Shown here one piece after another: positions 1 to 6,361 of a stretch of DNA of 6,550 nt. Position 1 is the first letter of the stretch. Each line of letters begins with the position of its first letter. The translations under genes were made by a program, and so were the position numbers. The notes under the pieces are model-generated. The model ran no database searches. It was not told where the DNA came from and saw nothing but the letters and a program-made list of their open reading frames with translations. This DNA is from Planctomycetota bacterium (GTDB lineage Bacteria > Planctomycetota > Planctomycetia > Pirellulales > Lacipirellulaceae), in assembly GCA_013151315.1 (NCBI GenBank), contig JAADIN010000244.1:1-6550 (forward strand), given 5' to 3'.

Positions 1-3
1 ACA

Positions 4-33
4 ATTTTACGGCGGGCCAGCGGGCAGTGTCAA
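4..33 (-). promoter_or_regulatory. Possible sigma-70-type promoter pointing left
   Basis: Read on the minus strand there is a perfect -35 hexamer TTGACA (28-33) and a -10-like TAAAAT (4-9), separated by 18 bases. The start site would fall just outside the left edge, so any gene it serves is not visible. Such matches occur by chance, promoter consensus in planctomycetes is poorly known, and there is no extended -10 TG. This is a candidate only. Confidence 0.3.
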
Positions 34-67
34 CGACCTGCTAGTGCGTCAACACAACTCGATTGAC

Positions 68-144
68 GGGTGCCACTGCTGGCTTGTCCAGCAGTGGAAT
101 CCTGTACCCGCTGTGCACTGCTGGGCAAGCCAGCAGTGGCACCC
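68..144. repeat. Nested inverted repeat, REP/BIME-like
   Basis: Two 29-base arms (68-96 and 116-144) are reverse complements with a single mismatch (T87 against the complement of C126), which would be a G-U pair in RNA. Each arm is itself a hairpin. The left has 10-bp stems CCACTGCTGG/CCAGCAGTGG (73-82, 88-97) around a 5-base loop. The right has 9-bp stems (116-124, 130-138) around a 5-base loop. The structure can form one long cruciform or two short hairpins. There is no T-tract, so it is not a typical intrinsic terminator. Two imperfect palindromes in opposite orientation match the architecture of REP/BIME elements mobilised by RAYT transposases; that assignment is inference. Confidence 0.75.
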
Positions 145-460
145 AACATGGCAATTCAAGCGTGTAGGTCCACTAGGTGTTAGGATTTAGGGTTCGTAGC
201 GATTGGCGTGCGCGGGTCGCAGCGGGTAGCGAAGATTGTGGCCATGCAGCGAAGGGGGCTGATCGGTCCACGCCGTGTCGCACGACCGCAGCGATCGAAC
301 GAAACGTAGGACACAACGAATCTCTGCCGCGCGGCAGGAGGACTTATCAAGCATCAAGGAGGCAAATGTCGAAGGTTGAAGTCTACGGCGTGCAGACGCG
401 ACGGGCCGTGTGTTGCGTGGCAACACGGCTGATTCCTTCACCACCGATTGAGCTTCCTCG
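145..460. other. Intergenic stretch with no convincing gene
   Basis: This is the upstream region of glgX. Open frames on both strands are present but encode arginine- and serine-rich composition with no family resemblance. Visible details are a TTAGG/TTTAGGG-like stretch at 179-190 (similar to the repeat near 2707), a Shine-Dalgarno-like AAGGAGG at 356-362 placed 3 bases before an ATG that opens a 36-codon frame, and a 7-bp hairpin GTGTTGC/GCAACAC (410-416, 420-426) with a 3-base loop. I see no clear promoter for glgX. Confidence 0.6.
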
Positions 461-2575
461 ATGCTTTCCCCGCTGACTTCTTCGCTTACACTTCCAGGCC
501 AGACCCCCGTCATTATGCCCAAATCGCCCCGCCCAATGCAGTTCCGATATCCGATCCCCTACGGAGCGATCGTCCAGGACGCTGGGGTGCAATTCGTCGT
601 CTACAGTCGATCGGCTACCGCGATGCGCGTCCTGCTCTACCATCGAGTCAGCGATCGCGAGCCGTACCGGATCGTGGAATTCGATCGCGAGACCGACCGA
701 TGGGGAGATATCTGGAATGTCGTCGTCCCCGGGCTGAAGGCCGGCCAACTCTATCACTTTCAAACCGACGGTCCCTTCGATCCTGAAGCAGGTCACCGTT
801 TTGATTCCCAAGCTCGCTTGATCGACCCGTATGCCCGCGCTTTGGCAGGCCGATTTCAACCCGCCAACGATGGCGTCACCCGGCCACCCAAATGTGTCGT
901 CGTCGAGGATCATTTCGATTGGCAGGGTGACCGGCATCTTCGCCGCCCCTTGTCCGAAACCGTCATCTACGAGATGCACGTCCGAGGTTTCACCCGCAGC
1001 CCTTCCAGCAAAGCCAAGCACCCCGGCACCTACCTCGGGGTCATCGAAAAAATTCCGTATCTCAAGTCCCTCGGAGTCACCGCCGTGGAGCTCATGCCGA
1101 TCCATGAGTTCCCGATGAACGACCCGCTAGGCAACAAACTAAAACGACCCAACTATTGGGGCTACGACTCGTTGGCTTTTTTCGCCCCTCACCGAGGCTA
1201 CATGCACGGCAGCAAAGCCGGAGATCAGGTTCGGCAGTTCAAAGAGATGGTGCGGGCTCTGCATGCAGCCGGCATCGAAGTCATTCTCGACGTTGTCTTC
1301 AACCACACGGCCGAAGGCAATCACGAGGGTCCCACGCTGAGCTTCAAGGGACTCGAAAACCAGGTCTACTACATGCTCAATGCCGATGGCACCTACAAGA
1401 ACTACTCGGGCTGCGGCAATACCGTAAACGGCAATCACCCAATCTGCCGAGAGATGATTTTTCATTGCCTGCGGCATTGGGTTTACAATTACCACATCGA
1501 TGGATTTCGATTCGACCTCGCGTCGATTCTTAGCCGTGACCGAACGGGCGAGCTCGTGCCCAATCCGCCGCTCGTGGAAATCATTGCCGAAGACCCGATG
1601 CTCGCTGACACGAAGATCATCGCCGAGGCCTGGGATGCCGCGGGCGCCTTCCAAGTCGGCTCTTTTGCCGACACGCGCTGGGCGGAGTGGAATGGGCATT
1701 ATCGCGACGACCTCCGGCGCTACTGGCGCGGCGAGCCCGGCTTGACCGGCCAAACCGCGACTCGGATTTCGGGTTCGAGCGATCTCTACCAGCCAAGTGG
1801 CCGGCGACCGTATCACAGTATCAACTTCATCACTTCGCACGACGGCTATCCGCTCTACGACTTGGTGAGTTACGAGCAAAAGCATAATCAGGCCAACGGC
1901 GAAGACAATCGCGACGGCGACAACAACAATTACAGTGCCAACAACGGCGTCGAAGGACCGACGCGCAGCAAGCCCATCCTTGAACTCCGGAATCGCCAAG
2001 TAAAAAACATGTTGGCCTCACTCTTGCTCAGCCAAGGTACGCCAATGATGGTTGCCGGCGACGAAGTGCTACGGACTCAGCGTGGAAACAACAACGCCTA
2101 TTGCCAAGACAACGCGGTCAGTTGGTTCGACTGGAAGCTTGTCGAGAAAAATACCGAGACCCTGAGGTTTTGCAAATCGTTGATTGCCTTCCGAAACACC
2201 CATCCGAATGTCCGTCGGGCAACCTTCTTGACCGGCCAGCCGAGCGATAATGGCCGACTGCCCGACGTGAGTTGGTACCGTCCCAACGGCACGCCGATGG
2301 ACTGGAACCACCCGACGCAAAGCATCGTGTGCGTCTACGGCACCTCGGGGCTCGACGACCCGGCGGCTCGACCCATCATGCTGCTTATGCACCCAGGCAC
2401 CGATACCCAAGAGTTTTCGATCCCTGCAGAACTCCGCTCTTACCCTTGGCTGCAATTCATCGACACCTCGGCAGCGACGCCTGACGACATTCATCCCTCG
2501 ATCGATGGCCCGCCTTTACCCGCCGAGGGGCTCTTGCAACTGAAGCATCATACGCTGATGTGCTATGTCGCTTAA
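461..2575 (+). CDS. glgX: Glycogen debranching enzyme, GlgX/TreX type (GH13)
   Basis: It hydrolyses alpha-1,6 branch linkages of glycogen or limit dextrin in the cytoplasm, releasing linear maltodextrins. At 704 residues it has the usual GlgX/TreX length. A CBM48-like N-terminal domain covers about residues 30-125, followed by a GH13 barrel and a short C-terminal beta domain. The four GH13 regions are intact: DVVFNH (277-282), GFRFD with nucleophile D352, IIAEAWD with acid/base E389, and TSHD with transition-state stabiliser D461. The stretch after it (SYEQKHNQANGE) is characteristic of GlgX rather than pullulanase or isoamylase. Start: no ATG has a good ribosome site. M19 (position 515) or M26 (536) are plausible alternatives, since homology begins at about residue 28 and the first 18 residues look non-homologous. 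No other glycogen gene is in the window, so the gene stands alone here. Family assignment is firm; the exact start is not. Confidence 0.95.
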   Translation: MLSPLTSSLTLPGQTPVIMPKSPRPMQFRYPIPYGAIVQDAGVQFVVYSRSATAMRVLLYHRVSDREPYRIVEFDRETDRWGDIWNVVVPGLKAGQLYHFQTDGPFDPEAGHRFDSQARLIDPYARALAGRFQPANDGVTRPPKCVVVEDHFDWQGDRHLRRPLSETVIYEMHVRGFTRSPSSKAKHPGTYLGVIEKIPYLKSLGVTAVELMPIHEFPMNDPLGNKLKRPNYWGYDSLAFFAPHRGYMHGSKAGDQVRQFKEMVRALHAAGIEVILDVVFNHTAEGNHEGPTLSFKGLENQVYYMLNADGTYKNYSGCGNTVNGNHPICREMIFHCLRHWVYNYHIDGFRFDLASILSRDRTGELVPNPPLVEIIAEDPMLADTKIIAEAWDAAGAFQVGSFADTRWAEWNGHYRDDLRRYWRGEPGLTGQTATRISGSSDLYQPSGRRPYHSINFITSHDGYPLYDLVSYEQKHNQANGEDNRDGDNNNYSANNGVEGPTRSKPILELRNRQVKNMLASLLLSQGTPMMVAGDEVLRTQRGNNNAYCQDNAVSWFDWKLVEKNTETLRFCKSLIAFRNTHPNVRRATFLTGQPSDNGRLPDVSWYRPNGTPMDWNHPTQSIVCVYGTSGLDDPAARPIMLLMHPGTDTQEFSIPAELRSYPWLQFIDTSAATPDDIHPSIDGPPLPAEGLLQLKHHTLMCYVA

Positions 2576-2604
2576 GGCGATCGGCAGATAGGAATTTACC
2601 TAAA

Positions 2605-2661
2605 TACAAGCACGACGCGCAAGCGAGTGAGCTTGGAAGACCGCTTGAGTGCCACTGGTGG
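2605..2661. repeat. REP-like intergenic sequence
   Basis: The gap after glgX begins with a segment whose core is GACGCGCAAGCGAGTGAGC (2613-2631). From memory, this resembles a motif scattered through planctomycete intergenic regions; this is unverified. It contains 6-bp inverted arms CAAGCG/CGCTTG (2620-2625, 2642-2647). It is followed by GTGCCACTG (2649-2657), which is also present at 70-78 in the large inverted repeat upstream of glgX. No T-tract follows, so termination is uncertain. Confidence 0.35.
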
Positions 2662-2706
2662 GGGTGGAGGTACGAGGCGGCAGGTATTAGGCTGTAGGAA
2701 ATCAGA

Positions 2707-2752
2707 CCCCCAATCCCTAACCCCCAATCCCTAACCCCCAACTCCTAACCCC
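2707..2752. repeat. Telomere-like 14-bp tandem repeat, G4-prone on minus strand
   Basis: Unit CCCCCAATCCCTAA occurs twice perfectly (2707-2720, 2721-2734). A third copy has two substitutions (2735-2748), followed by CCCC. The minus strand therefore has six runs of 3-5 G; five of them are separated by 3-base TTA/ATT loops, which fits the usual G-quadruplex pattern. The C-rich strand is the coding strand of the next gene, and the array ends 5 bases before its ATG. It occupies the place where a ribosome binding site would be. Confidence 0.85.
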
Positions 2753-2757
2753 TTTCC

Positions 2758-4002
2758 ATGACCGCTGCACAACAAAATGTTTCGATCATCGGCATTGGCG
2801 ACGATGGTCTCGATGCCGTTCCCGAGTCAGCCCGCCAGTTGATTTTGACGGCCGATCTCCTGGTAGGCAGTGAACGCACGTTGGCCCTCGTACCCGAAGC
2901 CACCGGAAAACGCCTGCCTGTCGGGTCTGACTTGGATCAAGTCGTCGAGCAGATCAATGCCGCTGGCAAAGTCAAAACGGCAGTCGTCGTCTCGGGGGAT
3001 CCGCTGTTCTACGGACTTGCCCGATTTCTCTGTGAACGCCTCGGCCAAGACCGCTGCGAGATCGTACCGCACGTGAGCAGTATGCAATTGGCATTCGCGC
3101 GCGTGAAGCAAAGTTGGGATGAGGCCTATTTAACCAACCTTGCTCAACACCCTGTCGAGACCGTCGTCGAAAGAATCCGAACCGCAGAGAAGGTAGGGCT
3201 TTTCACGACCGAGCAGTGTGGCCCCGCCGAAGTGGCCCAAGCGATGGCCGACCAACGGATCGATTATTTCACGATCTATGTTTGCGAAAACCTGGGGGCG
3301 CGGAACGAGCGCGTCACGCGCGGAAGCGTCGCCGAAATCGCCGGCCAAAGTTTCCAGCCGCTCAACGTGATGGTGCTCGTGCGAGACATCGCAGCGCCTG
3401 ACCGTCCGCGAGAGCCGCTCGTCCGAAGTCTCTTTGGAAACCCTGACGAAGTTTTTGTGCAGTCGACCCCCAAGCACGGGTTGCTCACGCCTGCTGAAGT
3501 GCGAGCGATGGCCCTGGCACAAATGGCTCTCGATTCCAGGAGCATCGTCTGGGACATCGGCGCGGGCTGCGGCTCGGTAAGCGTCGAGGCAGCCCAACTG
3601 GCCCCGGGCGGCAAGGTTTACGCCATCGAACAAGACGCCGACGACATCGCACTCATTAAAGAAAACGCAGAACGCTTTGGAGTGAAAAACGTAACACCCG
3701 TTCTGGGCAAAGCACCCGAGGCCTGGGCCGACTTGCCCGGTCCCGATGCGGTCTTCCTCGAAGGAAGCGGACGCGAAGTTGTGAGAATCGCAGAACTGGC
3801 ATTCGAACGCATGAACCCCAGCGGTCGACTCGTCGCCAATCTCGTGAGCATTCAAGCACTCAACGAACTGCGTGAAGCCCTGACGAAACAAACTTCACAG
3901 GTCGAAGTGTGGATGATTAACGTGGCTCGAGGGACCGACCAACTCGAACGCCTACGATTTGACGCACTGAATCCAACGTTTCTCATCGCCGCGGGGAAGT
4001 GA
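2758..4002 (+). CDS. cbiET: Precorrin-6Y C5,15-methyltransferase, fused CbiE-CbiT (CobL type)
   Basis: It methylates C5 and C15 of the corrin precursor with S-adenosylmethionine and decarboxylates the acetate side chain at C12, a late ring-modification step of cobalamin synthesis in the cytoplasm. The N-terminal half (about residues 7-215) is a CbiE tetrapyrrole methylase, opening with IIGIG and showing the SGDP loop (79-82). The C-terminal half (about 225-414) is a CbiT-type class I methyltransferase, with PKHGLLT (238-244) and the SAM-binding motif WDIGAGCG (265-272), where the family usually has T at C271. The 414-residue length fits CobL/CbiET fusions. The ATG at 2758 is supported by the family start but has no Shine-Dalgarno, because a C-rich repeat lies directly upstream. 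No other cobalamin gene is visible, so it is apparently detached from the rest of the pathway. Whether the aerobic (CobL) or anaerobic name is apt cannot be decided here. Confidence 0.95.
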   Translation: MTAAQQNVSIIGIGDDGLDAVPESARQLILTADLLVGSERTLALVPEATGKRLPVGSDLDQVVEQINAAGKVKTAVVVSGDPLFYGLARFLCERLGQDRCEIVPHVSSMQLAFARVKQSWDEAYLTNLAQHPVETVVERIRTAEKVGLFTTEQCGPAEVAQAMADQRIDYFTIYVCENLGARNERVTRGSVAEIAGQSFQPLNVMVLVRDIAAPDRPREPLVRSLFGNPDEVFVQSTPKHGLLTPAEVRAMALAQMALDSRSIVWDIGAGCGSVSVEAAQLAPGGKVYAIEQDADDIALIKENAERFGVKNVTPVLGKAPEAWADLPGPDAVFLEGSGREVVRIAELAFERMNPSGRLVANLVSIQALNELREALTKQTSQVEVWMINVARGTDQLERLRFDALNPTFLIAAGK

Positions 4003-4017
4003 GCTCACTTCATATAG

Positions 4018-4038
4018 CCGGACCGCCACGCGGTCCGG
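4018..4038. repeat. Perfect hairpin after cbiET
   Basis: Arms CCGGACCG and CGGTCCGG (8 bp) enclose the 5-base loop CCACG. It lies 15 bases after the cbiET stop. Neither strand has a T-tract next to it. It could help end transcription of the convergent genes or be a REP-type element; the sequence does not decide. Confidence 0.6.
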
Positions 4039-4064
4039 GGCTGGGCGAGGTTTCTGAAGATAGG

Positions 4065-4088
4065 GCCGGAGGCAAGTGTGCCTCCGGC
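4065..4088. repeat. Perfect hairpin between convergent genes
   Basis: Arms GCCGGAGGCA and TGCCTCCGGC (10 bp) enclose a 4-base loop. It sits between cbiET (+) and the potassium channel gene (-), so it could act as a bidirectional transcription stop, although no T-run follows on either strand. Both this hairpin and the one at 4018 begin with a GCCGGA core, suggesting one family of repeated elements. Confidence 0.65.
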
Positions 4089-4118
4089 TACTTTCCAACT
4101 CGCAGAATGAGCGAATGA

Positions 4119-5144
4119 TTACACCAGCGCCGGTTTCCCAACAGACGCGACACAAGTTTCATAAAAATCTTCAATATCGGCCTCGGGCCCCATCACGACC
4201 GCGATGTCGCCTGAAAGGATCTCTTCTTCATCTCGGGGGTTGAAAATGGTTTCGCCATCGGCCCGGCGTACCGCCACGATCATCAGTTGAAATTTCTCTT
4301 CGGCTTCTCGCACCGTCCTGCCGACGTAAGCACTCTCCGAAGTAAAAGTAAATTCTTCCAGTTCGGCGTTGAGTCCCGATTCGTGTCCCACACAACGCAG
4401 TAAATCGGAGGCTTCGGGCCGGACGATCATGTCGGCTACCCGTTCTGCTCCAATCACCGCAGGCATCACGACGTCGTTGGCGCCAGCTTGAAACAGTTTT
4501 TTCTCGGTTCGCGGGTGTTCTCCTCGGGCAATAATGCGTAGCTCGGGGTTCATGTTGCGAGCGGTCAGCGTCAGAAACACATTGTTCGAGTCATTCTGCA
4601 GAGCAATCACGAGCGTTGCCGCGCGTTCGATTCCCGCAGATTGGAGCGTCGCTTCATCGGTCGCATCTCCCTCGAGGAAAAGGAATTCATGCGATTTGGC
4701 TTCCGCGATCGATTCGGCGCTCGGGTCGATCACCAGGAAAGGCACGCGGTGGCGCGCCAGACGATGCGCCAAATTTTGGCCAATACGACCAAAGCCGCAA
4801 ATAATCACGTGCCCTTTGAGTTTATCAATTACCTTCGTCATTCGCTTATCTCCCAGGGCTTTGTCGAGCTGACCTTCGACAATCGCTTGAATCAACATAC
4901 CCACCGTGTAGGCCATCGCCATCATCCCAACAAGGATGACCACGATGGAAAGAAACTGCCTCGCTTCGTCTACCTCTTGGTCAACACCTTGAGAGTAGCC
5001 AACCCCGGCAATCGTAATCACCGTCCAATACACCGACTCGAGAAGCGGTTTTTTGAACCAGAGGTGGAAAGAAAGGGTCGAAAAAATTACGACGCCGCCA
5101 AGATAGAGTGCCCCGTGTCTCGCTCTTTCTAGTGCTGCATTCAT
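4119..5144 (-). CDS. Two-helix potassium channel with RCK (TrkA-N/TrkA-C) domain
   Basis: This is an inner-membrane ion channel subunit of the MthK type, expected to form a tetrameric pore gated by ligand binding to its cytoplasmic RCK ring. The 341 residues comprise a short N-terminus, TM1 (about 12-29), a pore helix and filter (about 35-52), TM2 (about 64-88), a Rossmann RCK_N domain (about 111-230) with GFGRIG (117-122), acidic D140 and GD (159-160), then RCK_C (about 255-335). The filter reads GVGYSQ (47-52) instead of TVGYGD, so ion selectivity is not certain. The ATG at 5144 is preceded by an in-frame TAA and has no Shine-Dalgarno. It lies 16 bases after argJ and is probably co-transcribed with it. 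It differs from the Trk uptake protein TrkA, which lacks membrane helices. No specific gene symbol is justified. Confidence 0.9.
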   Translation of the reverse strand: MNAALERARHGALYLGGVVIFSTLSFHLWFKKPLLESVYWTVITIAGVGYSQGVDQEVDEARQFLSIVVILVGMMAMAYTVGMLIQAIVEGQLDKALGDKRMTKVIDKLKGHVIICGFGRIGQNLAHRLARHRVPFLVIDPSAESIAEAKSHEFLFLEGDATDEATLQSAGIERAATLVIALQNDSNNVFLTLTARNMNPELRIIARGEHPRTEKKLFQAGANDVVMPAVIGAERVADMIVRPEASDLLRCVGHESGLNAELEEFTFTSESAYVGRTVREAEEKFQLMIVAVRRADGETIFNPRDEEEILSGDIAVVMGPEADIEDFYETCVASVGKPALV

Positions 5145-5160
5145 TGATGTGCTTTATTTA

Positions 5161-6297
5161 TCAGGTGTGGTAGTCGGCATTAAGACGCACGTACTCTGCC
5201 GTGAGGTCGGTCGTCCAAAATCGTGCCGAAGCTATCCCTTCATCCAACAGGAGAACAATCCCTACATCGTGGTCTGCTCGCATTGAGCTCGATATGGTTT
5301 CCGCATCGAATGCCACCGGAGCGCCATGCTCGTACAGCAACAGGCCATTGACGAGCAGACTCACCTTCGTGGGATCAAACGCTATACCAGCGTAGCCCGC
5401 TGCTGAGACAATGCGTCCCCAATTGGGGTCATTCCCTGCCACTGCCGTCTTCACAAGCGGACTATCTGCGATGGTTCGGGCGATTATGACGGCCTCTTGA
5501 CGCGTTTTGCAGCCATGGACCTCAACGGTAATCAAATGCGACGCCCCTTCGCCATCGGCAGGAATCGATTGGGCTAGGTCTTCGCAGACCTCGACCAGGG
5601 TGGCTTGAAACTTGGCCAGATCTCTGCCTTCGAGTACGGGCCCCCCGGCAGCACCGTTCGCCAAAAGCAATACCGTATCGCTGGTGCTCGTATGTCCATC
5701 GACGCTGATGCAATTGAACGACTCGTCGACCGCATCGACAAGCCCTGCCTGGGCGTCGCTCTCTCGCAATGCCGCATCGGTCATCACGACCGCCAACATC
5801 GTTGCCATGTTCGGACCGATCATCGCCGCCCCTTTTGCCATTCCGCAAATTCGCACAGGCCGCCCGTCGAGGTCGATCTCTCGGCTACAAATTTTGTGTC
5901 GGGTGTCGGTCGTCATCATGCCTCTCGCGGCAGCGATGAGCGACGCCTCGCTTTCGCCCAACTGCAAGGCGGCAGCTTCGATTCCCGCGTTGATCTTTTG
6001 CATCGGCAGCATTTCGCCAATCACACCGGTCGACATGACAAGCACTTGCTGGTCTCCGAGCTGACAAACCGCGGCCACCTTCGACGACATCGCCTCGGCA
6101 TCGCGGTCGCCCTGCTCGCCAGTACAAGCATTCGCGACCCCCGAATTGATGACCACCGCTCGGATCGAACTGCTCGGGGTGAGCTCGCGGTTGAGTTTCA
6201 CTGGGGCACCACAGACCACATTCTGCGTGTAGACGCCCGCAGCCACGGCAGGGCGATCGGAGAGCAGCAACGAAAGATCGAGCGTATTCGGAGTCAC
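5161..6297 (-). CDS. argJ: Glutamate N-acetyltransferase / amino-acid acetyltransferase ArgJ, 5' end out of frame
   Basis: ArgJ transfers the acetyl group from N-acetylornithine to glutamate (and in bifunctional forms from acetyl-CoA), making ornithine and recycling N-acetylglutamate in arginine synthesis. The precursor cleaves itself into alpha and beta chains. The cleavage motif GPNMATML is present, with nucleophile T166 counted from this start. STGVIGE (89-95) holds the oxyanion-hole region, NSGVANACTGEQG (51-63) is a typical family block, and the C-terminus NADYHT matches the family end. The only in-frame start is the GTG at 6297, which has no ribosome site. It omits about 20 conserved residues (GF-AAG-x-GVK), which are encoded just upstream in another frame (6298-6352). 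The protein is 378 residues against roughly 400 in the family. It follows an antitoxin-like gene and precedes the channel gene. The family call is firm; whether this copy is intact is open. Confidence 0.93.
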   Translation of the reverse strand: MTPNTLDLSLLLSDRPAVAAGVYTQNVVCGAPVKLNRELTPSSSIRAVVINSGVANACTGEQGDRDAEAMSSKVAAVCQLGDQQVLVMSTGVIGEMLPMQKINAGIEAAALQLGESEASLIAAARGMMTTDTRHKICSREIDLDGRPVRICGMAKGAAMIGPNMATMLAVVMTDAALRESDAQAGLVDAVDESFNCISVDGHTSTSDTVLLLANGAAGGPVLEGRDLAKFQATLVEVCEDLAQSIPADGEGASHLITVEVHGCKTRQEAVIIARTIADSPLVKTAVAGNDPNWGRIVSAAGYAGIAFDPTKVSLLVNGLLLYEHGAPVAFDAETISSSMRADHDVGIVLLLDEGIASARFWTTDLTAEYVRLNADYHT

Positions 6298-6352
6298 TTT
6301 GACACCCGAAAAAACCCGCTGCGCTAAAACCTTGGGGAAGACGATCGGCCAT
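6298..6352 (-). other. argJ: Detached N-terminal coding segment of argJ (frameshift)
   Basis: From the ATG at 6352 the minus strand reads MADRLPQGFSAAG, matching the conserved ArgJ start. It then leaves the family frame at a run of six T (complement of 6309-6314). The argJ frame across the same bases reads VFSGVKVTPNT, which continues the family pattern. Moving from one frame to the other needs a +1 (or -2) change: removal of one T gives AAGFSGVK, while two extra bases would give AAGVFSGVK, closer to the family spacing. The ATG lies 9 bases after the upstream stop, with a purine-rich AAGAAGAGG (complement of 6365-6373) as a weak ribosome site about 12 bases away. Confidence 0.75.
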
Positions 6353-6361
6353 GGTTTTCAA

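Noticed and set aside
2..187. Open frame on + strand from the left edge, read as the tail of an upstream gene
   Set aside because: It stays open only by reading through the inverted repeat, giving a Cys/Trp/His-rich sequence of no recognisable family. A true gene end cannot be told from chance in so short a stretch.
187..522. Minus-strand 111-residue open frame upstream of glgX
   Set aside because: It overlaps the glgX start, has no ribosome site, and its Arg/Ser-rich composition looks like an antisense artefact of GC-rich DNA.
1139..1999. 286-residue minus-strand open frame inside glgX
   Set aside because: It lies wholly opposite the conserved GH13 core of glgX, so it is a shadow frame caused by codon bias.
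2707..2748. CRISPR array
   Set aside because: The units are contiguous 14-mers without spacers, so this is a simple tandem repeat.
3130..3891. 253-residue minus-strand open frame inside cbiET
   Set aside because: It is antisense to the strongly conserved CbiE-CbiT reading frame and matches no family I recognise.
6305..6320. Classical -1 programmed frameshift at the T-run in argJ
   Set aside because: A T TTT TTC heptamer exists, but a -1 slip leads to the wrong frame. The argJ frame needs +1 or -2, so a standard -1 signal cannot explain it.
5605..6327. 240-residue plus-strand open frame opposite argJ
   Set aside because: It is antisense to the conserved ArgJ catalytic region, has His/Arg-rich composition and no family resemblance.
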